DNA from: Treponema sp.
GTDB lineage: Bacteria; Spirochaetota; Spirochaetia; Treponematales; Breznakiellaceae
Length of the DNA stretch: 13,838 nt
Direction: 5' to 3'
Assembly (NCBI GenBank): GCA_031278025.1
Contig: JAITLF010000033.1
Coordinates: 1-13,838 of the forward strand
Position 1 is the first letter of the stretch. Each line of letters opens with the position of its first letter. This document shows positions 1 through 6,995 of this stretch, one piece after another. The notes beneath the pieces are model-generated. The model was not told where the DNA came from, ran no database searches, and was given only the letters and a program-made list of their open reading frames with translations. Both the position numbers and the translations under genes were made by a program.

Positions 1-45
1 GATTGAAGAAAACGGCCATCCCAAGCCGCGCCCCCGCCCTGCGGG

Positions 46-67
46 CAGGCGGAAGCGCCTGATTTTT
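46..67 (+). terminator. Rho-independent terminator of an upstream gene outside the window
   Basis: A perfect 6-bp stem (CAGGCG at 46-51, CGCCTG at 56-61) with a GAAG tetraloop is followed by A and five T (62-67). The T run lies on the + strand, so it would stop transcription entering from the left edge. It faces the minus-strand CBS gene, making this a convergent junction. No T run follows the hairpin on the minus strand. The upstream gene cannot be identified from the 45 bases present; one reading frame stops at 4-6. Confidence 0.6.
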
Positions 68-78
68 ACGAGGCCCGG

Positions 79-729
79 TTACCGCACGTCCCGTATGTCT
101 TCCAGTTCCAGGCCGGGAATGTCTTTCAATACCGCCTCCACCTCGCTGCGGCCCAGCCCGGTGATCCGCAGAGTTCCCCGGCGGTGGGCCAGATCGTCCC
201 CTTCGGAAGACACGAAGGAAGCGATGTTGCCCCCCTGCCCCGCGATGGCCCCGGCTATCCTGGCAAGCTGCCCCGGCTTCTCGCTTATGTTGAATACCAG
301 CCTGACCCCGGGGTGCCGGGCGCCGAAAGCATTGATGAAAACCCGGAACAGGTCGGTATCCGTGATAATCCCAACCAGCAGGGACTTCCTCATCACCGGA
401 AGGCAGCCTATGCCCCTGTCCACCATGATCCGGGCAGCCTCTTCCACTACCGCTTCCTCGTCCACCGTAACCACCCGGCGCTCCATGATCGTCTCCACTT
501 TAAGCCGGGAAAGCAGATAGCTGATCTCGTAAATATCAAGGGTAGTGGCCGGCGACGGCCCGGCCTTAATCAGGTCTTTCCTCGTTACCAGCCCCGCCAG
601 CGTATCGTTCTTGTCCAGCACCGGAAGATGGCTGATCTGTTCCTTATCCATCAACCCGCGGGCATCGTTCACCGAAAACCGGGGATGAATAAAAATTGGA
701 TTTTTCGTCATAACGCGACTAATTATCAC
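79..729 (-). CDS. CBS-CBS-ACT domain protein (nucleotide-sensing/regulatory)
   Basis: Predicted cytosolic protein of 216 residues with two CBS domains (about 4-54 and 77-132), which as a pair usually bind adenine nucleotides, and a C-terminal ACT-like domain (about 142-216). Visible marks are VMTKNPIFIHP at the start of CBS1, HLPVLD, GLVTRKDLI, then VVTVDEEA, GCLPVM and GIITDTDLF in CBS2, and the ACT signature ISEKPGQLARIAG with GGNIASF. There is no signal peptide or membrane segment. The start is chosen as GTG at 729: GGAGG lies 6 nt upstream (736-740), and a -35/-10 pair (749-777) overlaps the longer ATG-started reading frame, so translation cannot begin at 777. Proteins of this build occur in many Firmicutes and spirochaetes, sometimes annotated AcuB-like; the ligand is unknown. 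It is monocistronic here, converging on an upstream gene's terminator. Family call is firm; function is not. Confidence 0.88.
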   Translation of the reverse strand: MIISRVMTKNPIFIHPRFSVNDARGLMDKEQISHLPVLDKNDTLAGLVTRKDLIKAGPSPATTLDIYEISYLLSRLKVETIMERRVVTVDEEAVVEEAARIMVDRGIGCLPVMRKSLLVGIITDTDLFRVFINAFGARHPGVRLVFNISEKPGQLARIAGAIAGQGGNIASFVSSEGDDLAHRRGTLRITGLGRSEVEAVLKDIPGLELEDIRDVR

Positions 730-748
730 CACAGGCCTCCTGCCCTTA

Positions 749-777
749 ATAATAAGCCCATTCCCGAAATTCCACAA
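749..777 (-). promoter_or_regulatory. Sigma70-type promoter of the CBS-ACT gene
   Basis: On the minus strand TTGTGG (772-777) and TATTAT (749-754) are separated by exactly 17 bp. The expected transcription start is near 742, just ahead of GGAGG (736-740) and the GTG start at 729. The same TATTAT box and 17-bp spacing recurs before the aldo/keto reductase gene. Confidence 0.6.
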
Positions 778-779
778 TG

Positions 780-1164
780 AAAAACCGCAAACCGCGTCCG
801 GAACAGGGCCGGCCCCCGGCCTGCCCGCAAACGCCCCATTCGGAGGGCGGCAGGGGGTATTCAGGCGTACAAACGCTTCATTTACCGGTCTAAATACGCC
901 GGTTGGAGAGCCGCATGCTCAAGCCGGCTACAGGAGCGCTTCATTCTGCCGGCAGAATATACGGATGAGCCGGCGGTATGCAGGATACCGGGGAGCCGGA
1001 GGCCGGCGCGGGGTTAGGAACGGCCGCTCCGGACTATACTGTGGCGGTTCCGGATTACCCAGGCGGAGTTCCGCAGGGGCAGCCGGCGTTACGGGCGGGA
1101 ACCGCGCTACGGGGAGGCTCTTTCGGGCATGGTTTAATGCCCCCGCCCTGGCATACGGAGGGAC
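780..1164. other. GC-rich intergenic stretch, no supported gene
   Basis: Several open frames cross this stretch on both strands, but their translations are rich in Arg, Gly, Pro and Ala, show no family motif, and lack a good ribosome site, so none is called. Contents seen: a perfect 16-bp palindrome (943-958), a small hairpin GGGCAT/ATGCCC (1125-1130 with 1137-1142), and runs of CCGG-rich sequence. The minus strand of about 1150-1175 resembles the 3' end of a tRNA (see findings). The CBS gene is transcribed away to the left and the tRNA away to the right, so this is a divergent junction. Confidence 0.5.
943..958. repeat. Perfect 16-bp palindrome
   Basis: ATTCTGCCGGCAGAAT reads the same on both strands with no spacer. 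It lies in the divergent gap between the CBS gene and the tRNA, about 165 bp from the former's promoter. The length and symmetry fit a dimeric regulator site, but no promoter was seen overlapping it. Confidence 0.45.
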
Positions 1165-1193
1165 TTGATCCCCCGGTGATAACCGGATATTTT
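1165..1193 (+). promoter_or_regulatory. Probable promoter of tRNA-Arg
   Basis: TTGATC (1165-1170) and TATTTT (1188-1193) are 17 bp apart, placing the start near 1200, about 15 nt before the mature tRNA. The spacer holds an inverted repeat CCGGT-GATA-ACCGG (1173-1186) followed by an AT-rich run, so the same bases could instead be read as a weak terminator. The promoter reading is preferred because no gene ends just upstream. Confidence 0.4.
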
Positions 1194-1214
1194 TAGTACA
1201 CATTACTTGGGCAT

Positions 1215-1288
<74 letters not shown>

Positions 1289-1357
1289 AGGGTATAGGCG
1301 TGTTTTCCGAAAGCGGCGGGAAGCGGATACATAAAAAATTTGAGTTCAGGACGCAAA

Positions 1358-2731
1358 GTGACCAATTCTGTACAGCGGTTACGCTCACACATCAACGATC
1401 CCGGAATGTTGCGGGAAGAACGCATTGCGGCGCTTAAAGCCTGGGAAGCGGAACGGCGGCAGGCCCCGCAGACGGACGCGCCGTTGCGGGAAGTAAATAA
1501 CCACATTCATACGGTTTACAGTTTTAGCCCCTATACACCGGCTATGGCGGCCCTGCGGAGCCGGGAAGCGGGGCTTGGGGCGGCGGGTTCGGTGGACCAC
1601 GACTCCATTGCCGCGGCGGGGGAAATGATCGAGGCGTGCGCGGTCCTGGGCATAGGCGGCTGTTCCGGATTCGAGGTCCGGGTGAGCTTCAAACGCGGTG
1701 CTGACGGCGCGCCGGGGCCTTTCGCGGACAGGAGGATCAATAACCCCGATTCGGCGGGAATCGCGTACATGACCGTCCAGGGGGTCCCCAAACCGGCCGT
1801 CCCCCTGGCGGCGGAATTCCTGCGGCCCCTGCGGGAGGAGCGGCTGCTCCGTACCAGGGCCATGACCGAAGGGGCAAACCTTATTTTGAAAGCGGCGGGG
1901 CTTGAGGAAATTGATTTTGACCGGGACATACGGGGCCGTTCCCGGTTTGATTCAGGCGGGGGTATCACCGAGCGGCACCTCCTGGCGGCGGTGGCGGGGG
2001 TCTTCATCAACAAATACGGGAAAGGCCCGGACCTTGCCGCGGCCCTGGAGGGCAGGCTGGGGGTAACGCCGCCTCCCCGGATACGGGCGTTGCTTGCTGA
2101 CGGCGGAAACGTTCATTATCTCTACGATTTGCTGGGGATGCTGAAAGCCGCCTTTCTCCCCCGGATATTCATACAGCCCGGTGAAAAGGAAGCCGTTCCC
2201 GCCGGGCAGGTAACGGCCTTTGCCGCAAGCATAGGGGCCATTCCCGCCTATGCGTACCTGGGGGATGTAGAGGAGTCCCCCACCGGGGACAAGAAGGCCG
2301 GCCGCTTTGAGGACGGGTTTCTGGACCCCCTCTTTGAGGAGCTTTCCCGCCTGGGGTACCGGGCGGTGGCGTACATGCCGCCCCGGAACACCGGGGAACA
2401 GCTCCGCCGGGTTAGGCGGCTTTGCGCGGAATGGGGGTTTATGGAAATATCCGGGGTGGACATCAATAGTTCCCGCCAGTCTTTCAACTGCCCCGAAGTC
2501 CTGCTCCCGCCCTTCCGCCACCTGATAGACACCACCTGGGCGCTTGTCGCCCATGAACGGCTGAGTTCCCTGGACCGGAGCCTCGGCCTTTTTGCCCCGG
2601 ACAACCCCCTGGCGGCGGAACCCCTGGAGGAACGGCTTGCCGTCTATGCCCGGGCGGGACGGAACGCCGGTTTACGTGACGAGGCGTCTTGCTATAGTAT
2701 AATCAATGGTCTGAAACAGGGAACATTATAA
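1358..2731 (+). CDS. PHP-domain metal-dependent hydrolase
   Basis: A 457-residue protein with a polymerase-and-histidinol-phosphatase fold, probably a metal-dependent phosphoesterase acting in the cytosol. Candidate metal ligands are seen in order: NHIHTVYS (H49, H51), SVDHDS (D80, H81, D82), GFEV (E106), TERHLLAAV (H207), HYLYD (H253), SGVDINSS (D368) and ALVAHE (H399). No signal peptide is present. It is long for a PHP protein; the middle (about 140-360) may be a substrate domain. GTG at 1358 is chosen as the start because AGGA (1348-1351) lies 6 nt upstream; a TTG 18 nt earlier has no good ribosome site. It is the first gene of a sugar-metabolism operon, 29 bp before the dehydrogenase gene, and its last codons contain a promoter for the genes that follow. 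The substrate is unknown; a sugar or polyol phosphate is inferred only from the neighbours. Family call is good, exact role unproven. Confidence 0.82.
   Translation: MTNSVQRLRSHINDPGMLREERIAALKAWEAERRQAPQTDAPLREVNNHIHTVYSFSPYTPAMAALRSREAGLGAAGSVDHDSIAAAGEMIEACAVLGIGGCSGFEVRVSFKRGADGAPGPFADRRINNPDSAGIAYMTVQGVPKPAVPLAAEFLRPLREERLLRTRAMTEGANLILKAAGLEEIDFDRDIRGRSRFDSGGGITERHLLAAVAGVFINKYGKGPDLAAALEGRLGVTPPPRIRALLADGGNVHYLYDLLGMLKAAFLPRIFIQPGEKEAVPAGQVTAFAASIGAIPAYAYLGDVEESPTGDKKAGRFEDGFLDPLFEELSRLGYRAVAYMPPRNTGEQLRRVRRLCAEWGFMEISGVDINSSRQSFNCPEVLLPPFRHLIDTTWALVAHERLSSLDRSLGLFAPDNPLAAEPLEERLAVYARAGRNAGLRDEASCYSIINGLKQGTL
2676..2703 (+). promoter_or_regulatory. Internal promoter within the 3' end of the PHP gene
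   Basis: A consensus TATAAT (2698-2703) with a -35-like GTGACG (2676-2681) 16 bp upstream lies inside coding sequence. Transcription would start near 2710, about 50 nt before the SDR start codon. This would allow the SDR, kinase and dehydrogenase genes to be expressed without the PHP gene. Confidence 0.45.
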
Positions 2732-2760
2732 AACTGGGAAGGTAAAAGGAGAACGTATTC

Positions 2761-4068
2761 ATGAACAACCAGGGAGAACATCAGAATCTAGCCGCTGTCA
2801 TCCGGGGATTGTACCTGGCCGCCACGGGAAAATCCTGGGTAGTCTGCCAGGAGGTCTGGGAAGCCCCGGAATCTCCGGCTGTTCCCCAGACGGCGCTCAC
2901 GGTGGATATTCCCCCGGCGGGGGATACGGCGGCTTCGGCGTTCCGGTTTGCCGAGGACGCGGCGAAGATACTCAACGAAGCCTTTACCGCCTGGGAATTT
3001 GAACGGGCGCCGTCCGGGGTGGAAGCGGCTGCCAGAACAACGCGGACGCGGCATTTTCCTTCCTGTCTGGCGGTAAAAAACGGCGGCTCCCCGCAAGCCG
3101 CCCTGTATTGGGTAGATCAGAACCTGGACGCGGTGCGGAAACGCATGGCCGAAAGGAACGGGGCGCTTCTGGAGGTGATTCGGGACCGCCATTTCCTGGA
3201 AGATCAGGCGCCCCCTCCGGAATTAGGCGCCGCGGGCCGTTCCAATGTGGTGAAGAACCGTATCGCCCTGGTTACCGGGGGCGCACAGGGGTTTGGGGAA
3301 GAGATAGTCCGGGGGCTTGCCGCGTCGGGGGCCCTGGTGTTCATTGCCGACCTTAATGGGGCGGGTGCGGAAAAGCTGGCCAAACAGATCAATGCCGCCG
3401 AAAAGCGTACCGCCGCCGTACCGGTTACCGTCAATGTCGCGGACGAGGCTTCCGTGGAGGCCATGTTTCAGACCATACGGAAAACCGCCGGGGGGCTGGA
3501 CCTCTGTATCAGCAATGCCGGGGTACTTCGGGCCGGCAGCGTCCTGGAACAGGCGGTGGAGGATTTCAAATTGGTTACCGACATCAACTATACCGGGTAC
3601 TTCATTGTCGTGAAACACGCCGCCCGGTTCCTCAAGCAGCAGCACCTCACCGCTCCTGCCTGGAAGACCGACATCATTCAGATTAACTCCAAATCGGGGC
3701 TAGAAGGTTCCAACAGGAACGGGGCCTATGCGGGGGGTAAATTCGGCGGCATCGGCCTTACCGCCAGTTTTGCCCGGGAACTGATAGACTACAATATCAA
3801 GGTGAACGCCATCTGCCCGGGAAATTTCCTAAGCGGACCCCTGTGGTCCGACCCGGAAAAGGGCCTTTTTGTGCAGTACCTCAAAACCGGCAAGGTTCCG
3901 GGCGCCAAGACCATCGCCGACGTAAAGGCGTTCTACGAGGCCAAAGTCCCCATGAAACGGGGCTGTACCGGAGCGGACGTGATGCGGACGGTGTATTATA
4001 TCATTGAACAGGACTATGAAACCGGCCAGGCCATCCCGGTTACCGGGGGCCAGGTTATGTTACATTAA
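2761..4068 (+). CDS. SDR-family dehydrogenase, sorbitol-6-phosphate dehydrogenase-like, with N-terminal extension
   Basis: A 435-residue protein in two parts. Residues about 166-435 form a classical short-chain dehydrogenase: TGGAQGFG cofactor loop (172-179), D197 after the second strand (favouring NAD), NAG (252-254), catalytic serine region INSKSG (S310 or S312), and Y323-A-G-G-K327 as the YxxxK pair, then ICPGNF. It resembles SorD/GutD-type sorbitol-6-phosphate 2-dehydrogenases, which interconvert D-sorbitol 6-phosphate and fructose 6-phosphate. Residues 1-165 are an unusual extension not recognised here; no class II aldolase metal motif is seen, so it is not the RhaD-like aldolase fusion. 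AAGGAG stands about 10 nt before the ATG. It sits between the PHP gene and the FGGY kinase gene, and a strong hairpin follows its stop. The oxidoreductase class is sure; the substrate is inferred. Confidence 0.85.
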   Translation: MNNQGEHQNLAAVIRGLYLAATGKSWVVCQEVWEAPESPAVPQTALTVDIPPAGDTAASAFRFAEDAAKILNEAFTAWEFERAPSGVEAAARTTRTRHFPSCLAVKNGGSPQAALYWVDQNLDAVRKRMAERNGALLEVIRDRHFLEDQAPPPELGAAGRSNVVKNRIALVTGGAQGFGEEIVRGLAASGALVFIADLNGAGAEKLAKQINAAEKRTAAVPVTVNVADEASVEAMFQTIRKTAGGLDLCISNAGVLRAGSVLEQAVEDFKLVTDINYTGYFIVVKHAARFLKQQHLTAPAWKTDIIQINSKSGLEGSNRNGAYAGGKFGGIGLTASFARELIDYNIKVNAICPGNFLSGPLWSDPEKGLFVQYLKTGKVPGAKTIADVKAFYEAKVPMKRGCTGADVMRTVYYIIEQDYETGQAIPVTGGQVMLH

Positions 4069-4100
4069 CTTCGGGGGACATTGCGGAGGACCGAAGGGCT

Positions 4101-4147
4101 GGGAGCGGGGGGCCGGATTTGCGGGGCAAGTCCGGCCCCCCGCTCCT
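4101..4147 (+). terminator. Very strong intra-operon hairpin (attenuator or transcript-stabilising element)
   Basis: GGAGCGGGGGGCCGGA (4102-4117) pairs perfectly with 4131-4146. With wobble and inner pairs the stem extends to about 20 bp around a loop near 4122-4126. Only TTCT follows, so it is a poor classical terminator. It ends about 20 nt before the kinase start codon and just before its ribosome site. A second inverted repeat, CTTCGG (4069-4074) with CCGAAG (4091-4096), precedes it. It may lower kinase expression relative to the SDR gene or protect the upstream message from 3' decay. Confidence 0.6.
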
Positions 4148-4166
4148 TCTGATTAAGGGGGAAAGC

Positions 4167-5705
4167 ATGGAATATGCTATCGTGGTCATTGACATCGGCA
4201 TGACTAACAAAAAAGTGGCGGTTTATGACGATGCCCTTACCCAGATCGACGCCCGGTACCGGAATTTTCCGCCCCGGATGACGGACGGGTTGGAGACCCA
4301 TGACCTTGAGGCCATGGAAGCCTGGTTCATTGAGGAGTTGGCGAAAATCGCCAAGACCTATCCGGTCAAAGCCCTGGCGGTAACTACTCACGGGGCTACC
4401 TTTGTATGCGTGGGAAAGGACGGAAAGCCTTCCGCGCCCTGCGTGTACTACACCCACGAAGCGGGGGACGAGTTTCACGACCGGTTCTACCGGCTTTTCG
4501 GCGCCCCCGAATCCCTCCAGGAGCGTACCGGGACCCCGTACCTTAAAGCCCTGATCAACCCTGCCAAAGGCATACTCTTCCTGAAAGAAAACTACCCGGA
4601 ACGGTTCGGGAATACGGTTCACCTTCTTTTTTACCCGCAATATTGGGGGTACCGCTTTACCGGCAAGATCGGGGCGGAAGGTACGTATATGGGCTGCCAC
4701 GGCTACCTGTGGGATCAGGTTGAACACAAGCTGTCTTCAGTGGCCGAGGGGCTGGGGGCTGCCTCCCTCATGCCTGGGAAGATAGGCAATTCCTGGGATG
4801 TCCTGGGAACCCTTACCGGGGAATTCGCCCAAAAAACCGGCCTTTCCCGTAACGTAATCGTTACCCTGGGTATCCACGATTCCAATTCGTCCCTGCTTCC
4901 CCACTTTGCCAAAAAAGGGGAAACCGGCTTTGTGCTCAACTCTACCGGAACCTGGTGCGTCGTCATGAACCCGGTAAGGGCCTACGGATTTACGCCCGAT
5001 GAACTGGGGAAAGTGGTCTTCTTCAATATTTCCGCCTTCGGCGGCCCTATTAAGACCGCCATCTTTCAGGGAGGCAAGGAATTTGAAATCTGGTCCGCAT
5101 GGCTGATGAAGCTCCATAACCGGCGGGACATCCCCCCCTATGACCGGGAACTGTACCGGGCTATCCTTGCGGGAAACGCCTCCTTCCTCCTGCCGGAACT
5201 GGCTGCGGGTTCGGGCCAGTTCCCCGGCTCCAAGCCCCGGATAGTCGAGGACGGCGTTGAATACCCCTACGAACTCCTGGCCGCCGGCAGGGCCCTTCCC
5301 CCCTCGTTCCGCCGGGATTCCCGCAGCTACGAGCGGGGCATCGCCCTCCTTAAAATCTCCCTGGTGATGCAGACCCTCACCGCCCTGGAGCGGACCGGCG
5401 TTTCCGTCGCTGGCTCCGCTCCGCGGACGGCGGATTCTCCCGGCGAGGTGTTCATCGAAGGGGGCTTCCGCAAAGACCATGCCTACAACGCCCTGGTGTC
5501 GGCTTTCCTTAAAAATCAGCGGGTGTACCTTACGGACATTGCCGAAGCTACCGCCCTGGGCGCGGCCATGACCGCAAAGATGGCCCTGACCGGAAGACCC
5601 CTGGCGGATCTGGCGCGGGACTTTGACATTGAGTATCAGGAAGTTGCCAAAACCAGTATGCCTGAGATCTTCTCTTACCGGGAAACCTGGCTTTCCCATA
5701 TCTAA
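4167..5705 (+). CDS. FGGY-family carbohydrate kinase
   Basis: A 512-residue ATP-dependent sugar kinase, near the usual family length of about 500. The N-terminal phosphate-binding loop is IDIGMTNKK (8-16). TTHGAT (73-78) and the central stretch form the first domain. D238 in GIHDSNS is the likely catalytic base, and STGTWCVV (259-266) begins the second actin-like domain. EGGFRKDHAYN (431-441) and ATALGAAM (461-468) are the C-terminal ATP-site signatures. The ATG at 4167 is chosen because AGGGGGA lies about 5 nt upstream; an upstream in-frame extension would run through the hairpin at 4101-4147. The GIHD form recalls the rhamnulokinase/fuculokinase branch rather than glycerol or xylulose kinases, so a deoxy-sugar, ketose or polyol is plausible. 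It lies between an SDR and a SorE-like dehydrogenase gene, 18 bp before the latter. Family sure, substrate unknown. Confidence 0.9.
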   Translation: MEYAIVVIDIGMTNKKVAVYDDALTQIDARYRNFPPRMTDGLETHDLEAMEAWFIEELAKIAKTYPVKALAVTTHGATFVCVGKDGKPSAPCVYYTHEAGDEFHDRFYRLFGAPESLQERTGTPYLKALINPAKGILFLKENYPERFGNTVHLLFYPQYWGYRFTGKIGAEGTYMGCHGYLWDQVEHKLSSVAEGLGAASLMPGKIGNSWDVLGTLTGEFAQKTGLSRNVIVTLGIHDSNSSLLPHFAKKGETGFVLNSTGTWCVVMNPVRAYGFTPDELGKVVFFNISAFGGPIKTAIFQGGKEFEIWSAWLMKLHNRRDIPPYDRELYRAILAGNASFLLPELAAGSGQFPGSKPRIVEDGVEYPYELLAAGRALPPSFRRDSRSYERGIALLKISLVMQTLTALERTGVSVAGSAPRTADSPGEVFIEGGFRKDHAYNALVSAFLKNQRVYLTDIAEATALGAAMTAKMALTGRPLADLARDFDIEYQEVAKTSMPEIFSYRETWLSHI

Positions 5706-5723
5706 CCACCCGAGGAGCAAGCG

Positions 5724-6995
5724 ATGAAAACAAAAGCGGTACGGATTCACGGGGTCAACGACCTGAGATTAGATGAATTTGAGCTTCCCGAAATGAGGGA
5801 TGATGAAATACAGGCAACGGTCGTGTCTGATTCCATTTGCATGTCCAGCCACAAGCTGGCCCTGCAGGGGGCGTCCCACAAGCGCATACGCCATAACCTG
5901 GCGGTGAATCCGGTCATCACCGGGCATGAGTTCTGCGGGGTCATCGAAAAAGTGGGCGCCAGGTGGGCGGGCAAATTCAAACCCGGCGCGAAGTTCGCCA
6001 TACAGCCGGCCCTCAACTATCCCGGCGCCGACGGGCGGCCTACCCTGTGGGCACCGGGCTACTCCTACGAGTTCATAGGCGGGGATGCTTTCTCCGTGAT
6101 CATCCCCAAAGAGGTCATGGAGATGGACTGCCTGCTGGACTACCAGGCGGATAACTTCTACCTGGGATCCCTTGCCGAACCCGTGTCCTGTATTGTGGGC
6201 GCTTTCCATGCCCAGTACCATACCGTCAACGGTTCCTACGAGCATAGCAAGGGGATAGCCGAAGGCGGCTCCCTGGCCCTCCTTGCCGGGGCAGGCCCCA
6301 TGGGGCTTGTCGCCATAGACTACGCCATCCATAACCCCCGGCGGCCCTCCCGCCTGGTGGTTACTGACATAGACGGGAGCCGCCTTGCACGGGCGGCCCA
6401 ACTCCTTACCCGTGAAGATGCCAAAGCCAACGGGGTGGAACTTATCTACGTGAACACCAGGGACATCGCCGGCCCGGCAGCCCACCTGAAAAGCGTCAAC
6501 GGCGGGAACTTCTACGACGACGTGTTCGTCTTTGCGCCGGTCAAGCCGGTCCTGGAGATGGGCGGCCAGCTTTTGGGCCGGGACGGCTGCCTCAACTTCT
6601 TTGCCGGCCCCACGGACCCCTCCTTCTCGGCAAACTTCAACTTCTACAATGTCCATTACGAATCCCATCACCTGGTGGGAACTTCCGGGGGCAGCACGCA
6701 AGACATGAAGGAATCCCTTTCCATGATGGCTCAGGGCAAACTCAACCCGGTCTTCATGGTTACCCACATAGGCGGCCTGGATGCCGTGCCGCAAACCACC
6801 ATCAACCTGGACAAGATCCCTGGGGGAAAGAAGCTCATCTACACGCACAAGAAGCTGGAACTCACCGCCATTGACGAGTTCGCCGAAAAGGGCGGCGCTT
6901 TCTTCACCGCCCTGGCCGAAATCTGCGGACGGCATAAGGGCTTGTGGAACAAGGAAGCGGAGGATTACCTGCTCGCGAACGCCCCGGACCTTTAG
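5724..6995 (+). CDS. Zinc-binding MDR dehydrogenase, L-sorbose-1-phosphate reductase (SorE)-like
   Basis: A 423-residue medium-chain dehydrogenase/reductase. Catalytic zinc ligands are visible: C39 in SICMSSHK, H68-E69 in TGHEFCG and probably E152 in LAEPVSC. The cofactor loop is GAGPMG (189-194), followed by VVTDID (212-217), whose acidic residues suggest NAD(H). The four-cysteine structural zinc lobe of classical alcohol dehydrogenases is absent. The opening segment KAVRIHGVNDLRLDEFELPE and the CMSSHK motif recall L-sorbose-1-phosphate reductases, which in enterobacteria turn L-sorbose 1-phosphate into sorbitol 6-phosphate; this likeness is from memory, not a search. GAGGAG precedes the ATG by 7 nt. 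It is the last operon gene and its stop is abutted by the first unit of a tandem repeat array. Family call firm, substrate tentative. Confidence 0.83.
   Translation: MKTKAVRIHGVNDLRLDEFELPEMRDDEIQATVVSDSICMSSHKLALQGASHKRIRHNLAVNPVITGHEFCGVIEKVGARWAGKFKPGAKFAIQPALNYPGADGRPTLWAPGYSYEFIGGDAFSVIIPKEVMEMDCLLDYQADNFYLGSLAEPVSCIVGAFHAQYHTVNGSYEHSKGIAEGGSLALLAGAGPMGLVAIDYAIHNPRRPSRLVVTDIDGSRLARAAQLLTREDAKANGVELIYVNTRDIAGPAAHLKSVNGGNFYDDVFVFAPVKPVLEMGGQLLGRDGCLNFFAGPTDPSFSANFNFYNVHYESHHLVGTSGGSTQDMKESLSMMAQGKLNPVFMVTHIGGLDAVPQTTINLDKIPGGKKLIYTHKKLELTAIDEFAEKGGAFFTALAEICGRHKGLWNKEAEDYLLANAPDL

Noticed and set aside
730..777. Upstream ATG start for the CBS-ACT protein
   Set aside because: It lies inside the -35 box of the promoter, and the GTG at 729 has GGAGG at correct spacing and starts directly at the conserved first CBS strand.
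928..1203. Overlapping small open frames on both strands in the gap before the tRNA
   Set aside because: Their translations are Arg/Gly/Pro/Ala-rich, have no motif, and run across the tRNA promoter; no good ribosome site.
4737..5750. Long minus-strand open frame of 337 codons opposite the kinase
   Set aside because: It mirrors high GC third-position bias of the real gene; translation is Gly/Arg/His/Pro-rich with no motif, while the + strand product has all FGGY signatures.
5769..6935. Long minus-strand open frame of 388 codons opposite the SorE-like gene
   Set aside because: It is a shadow of the dehydrogenase codon bias, with no recognisable domain and no ribosome site.
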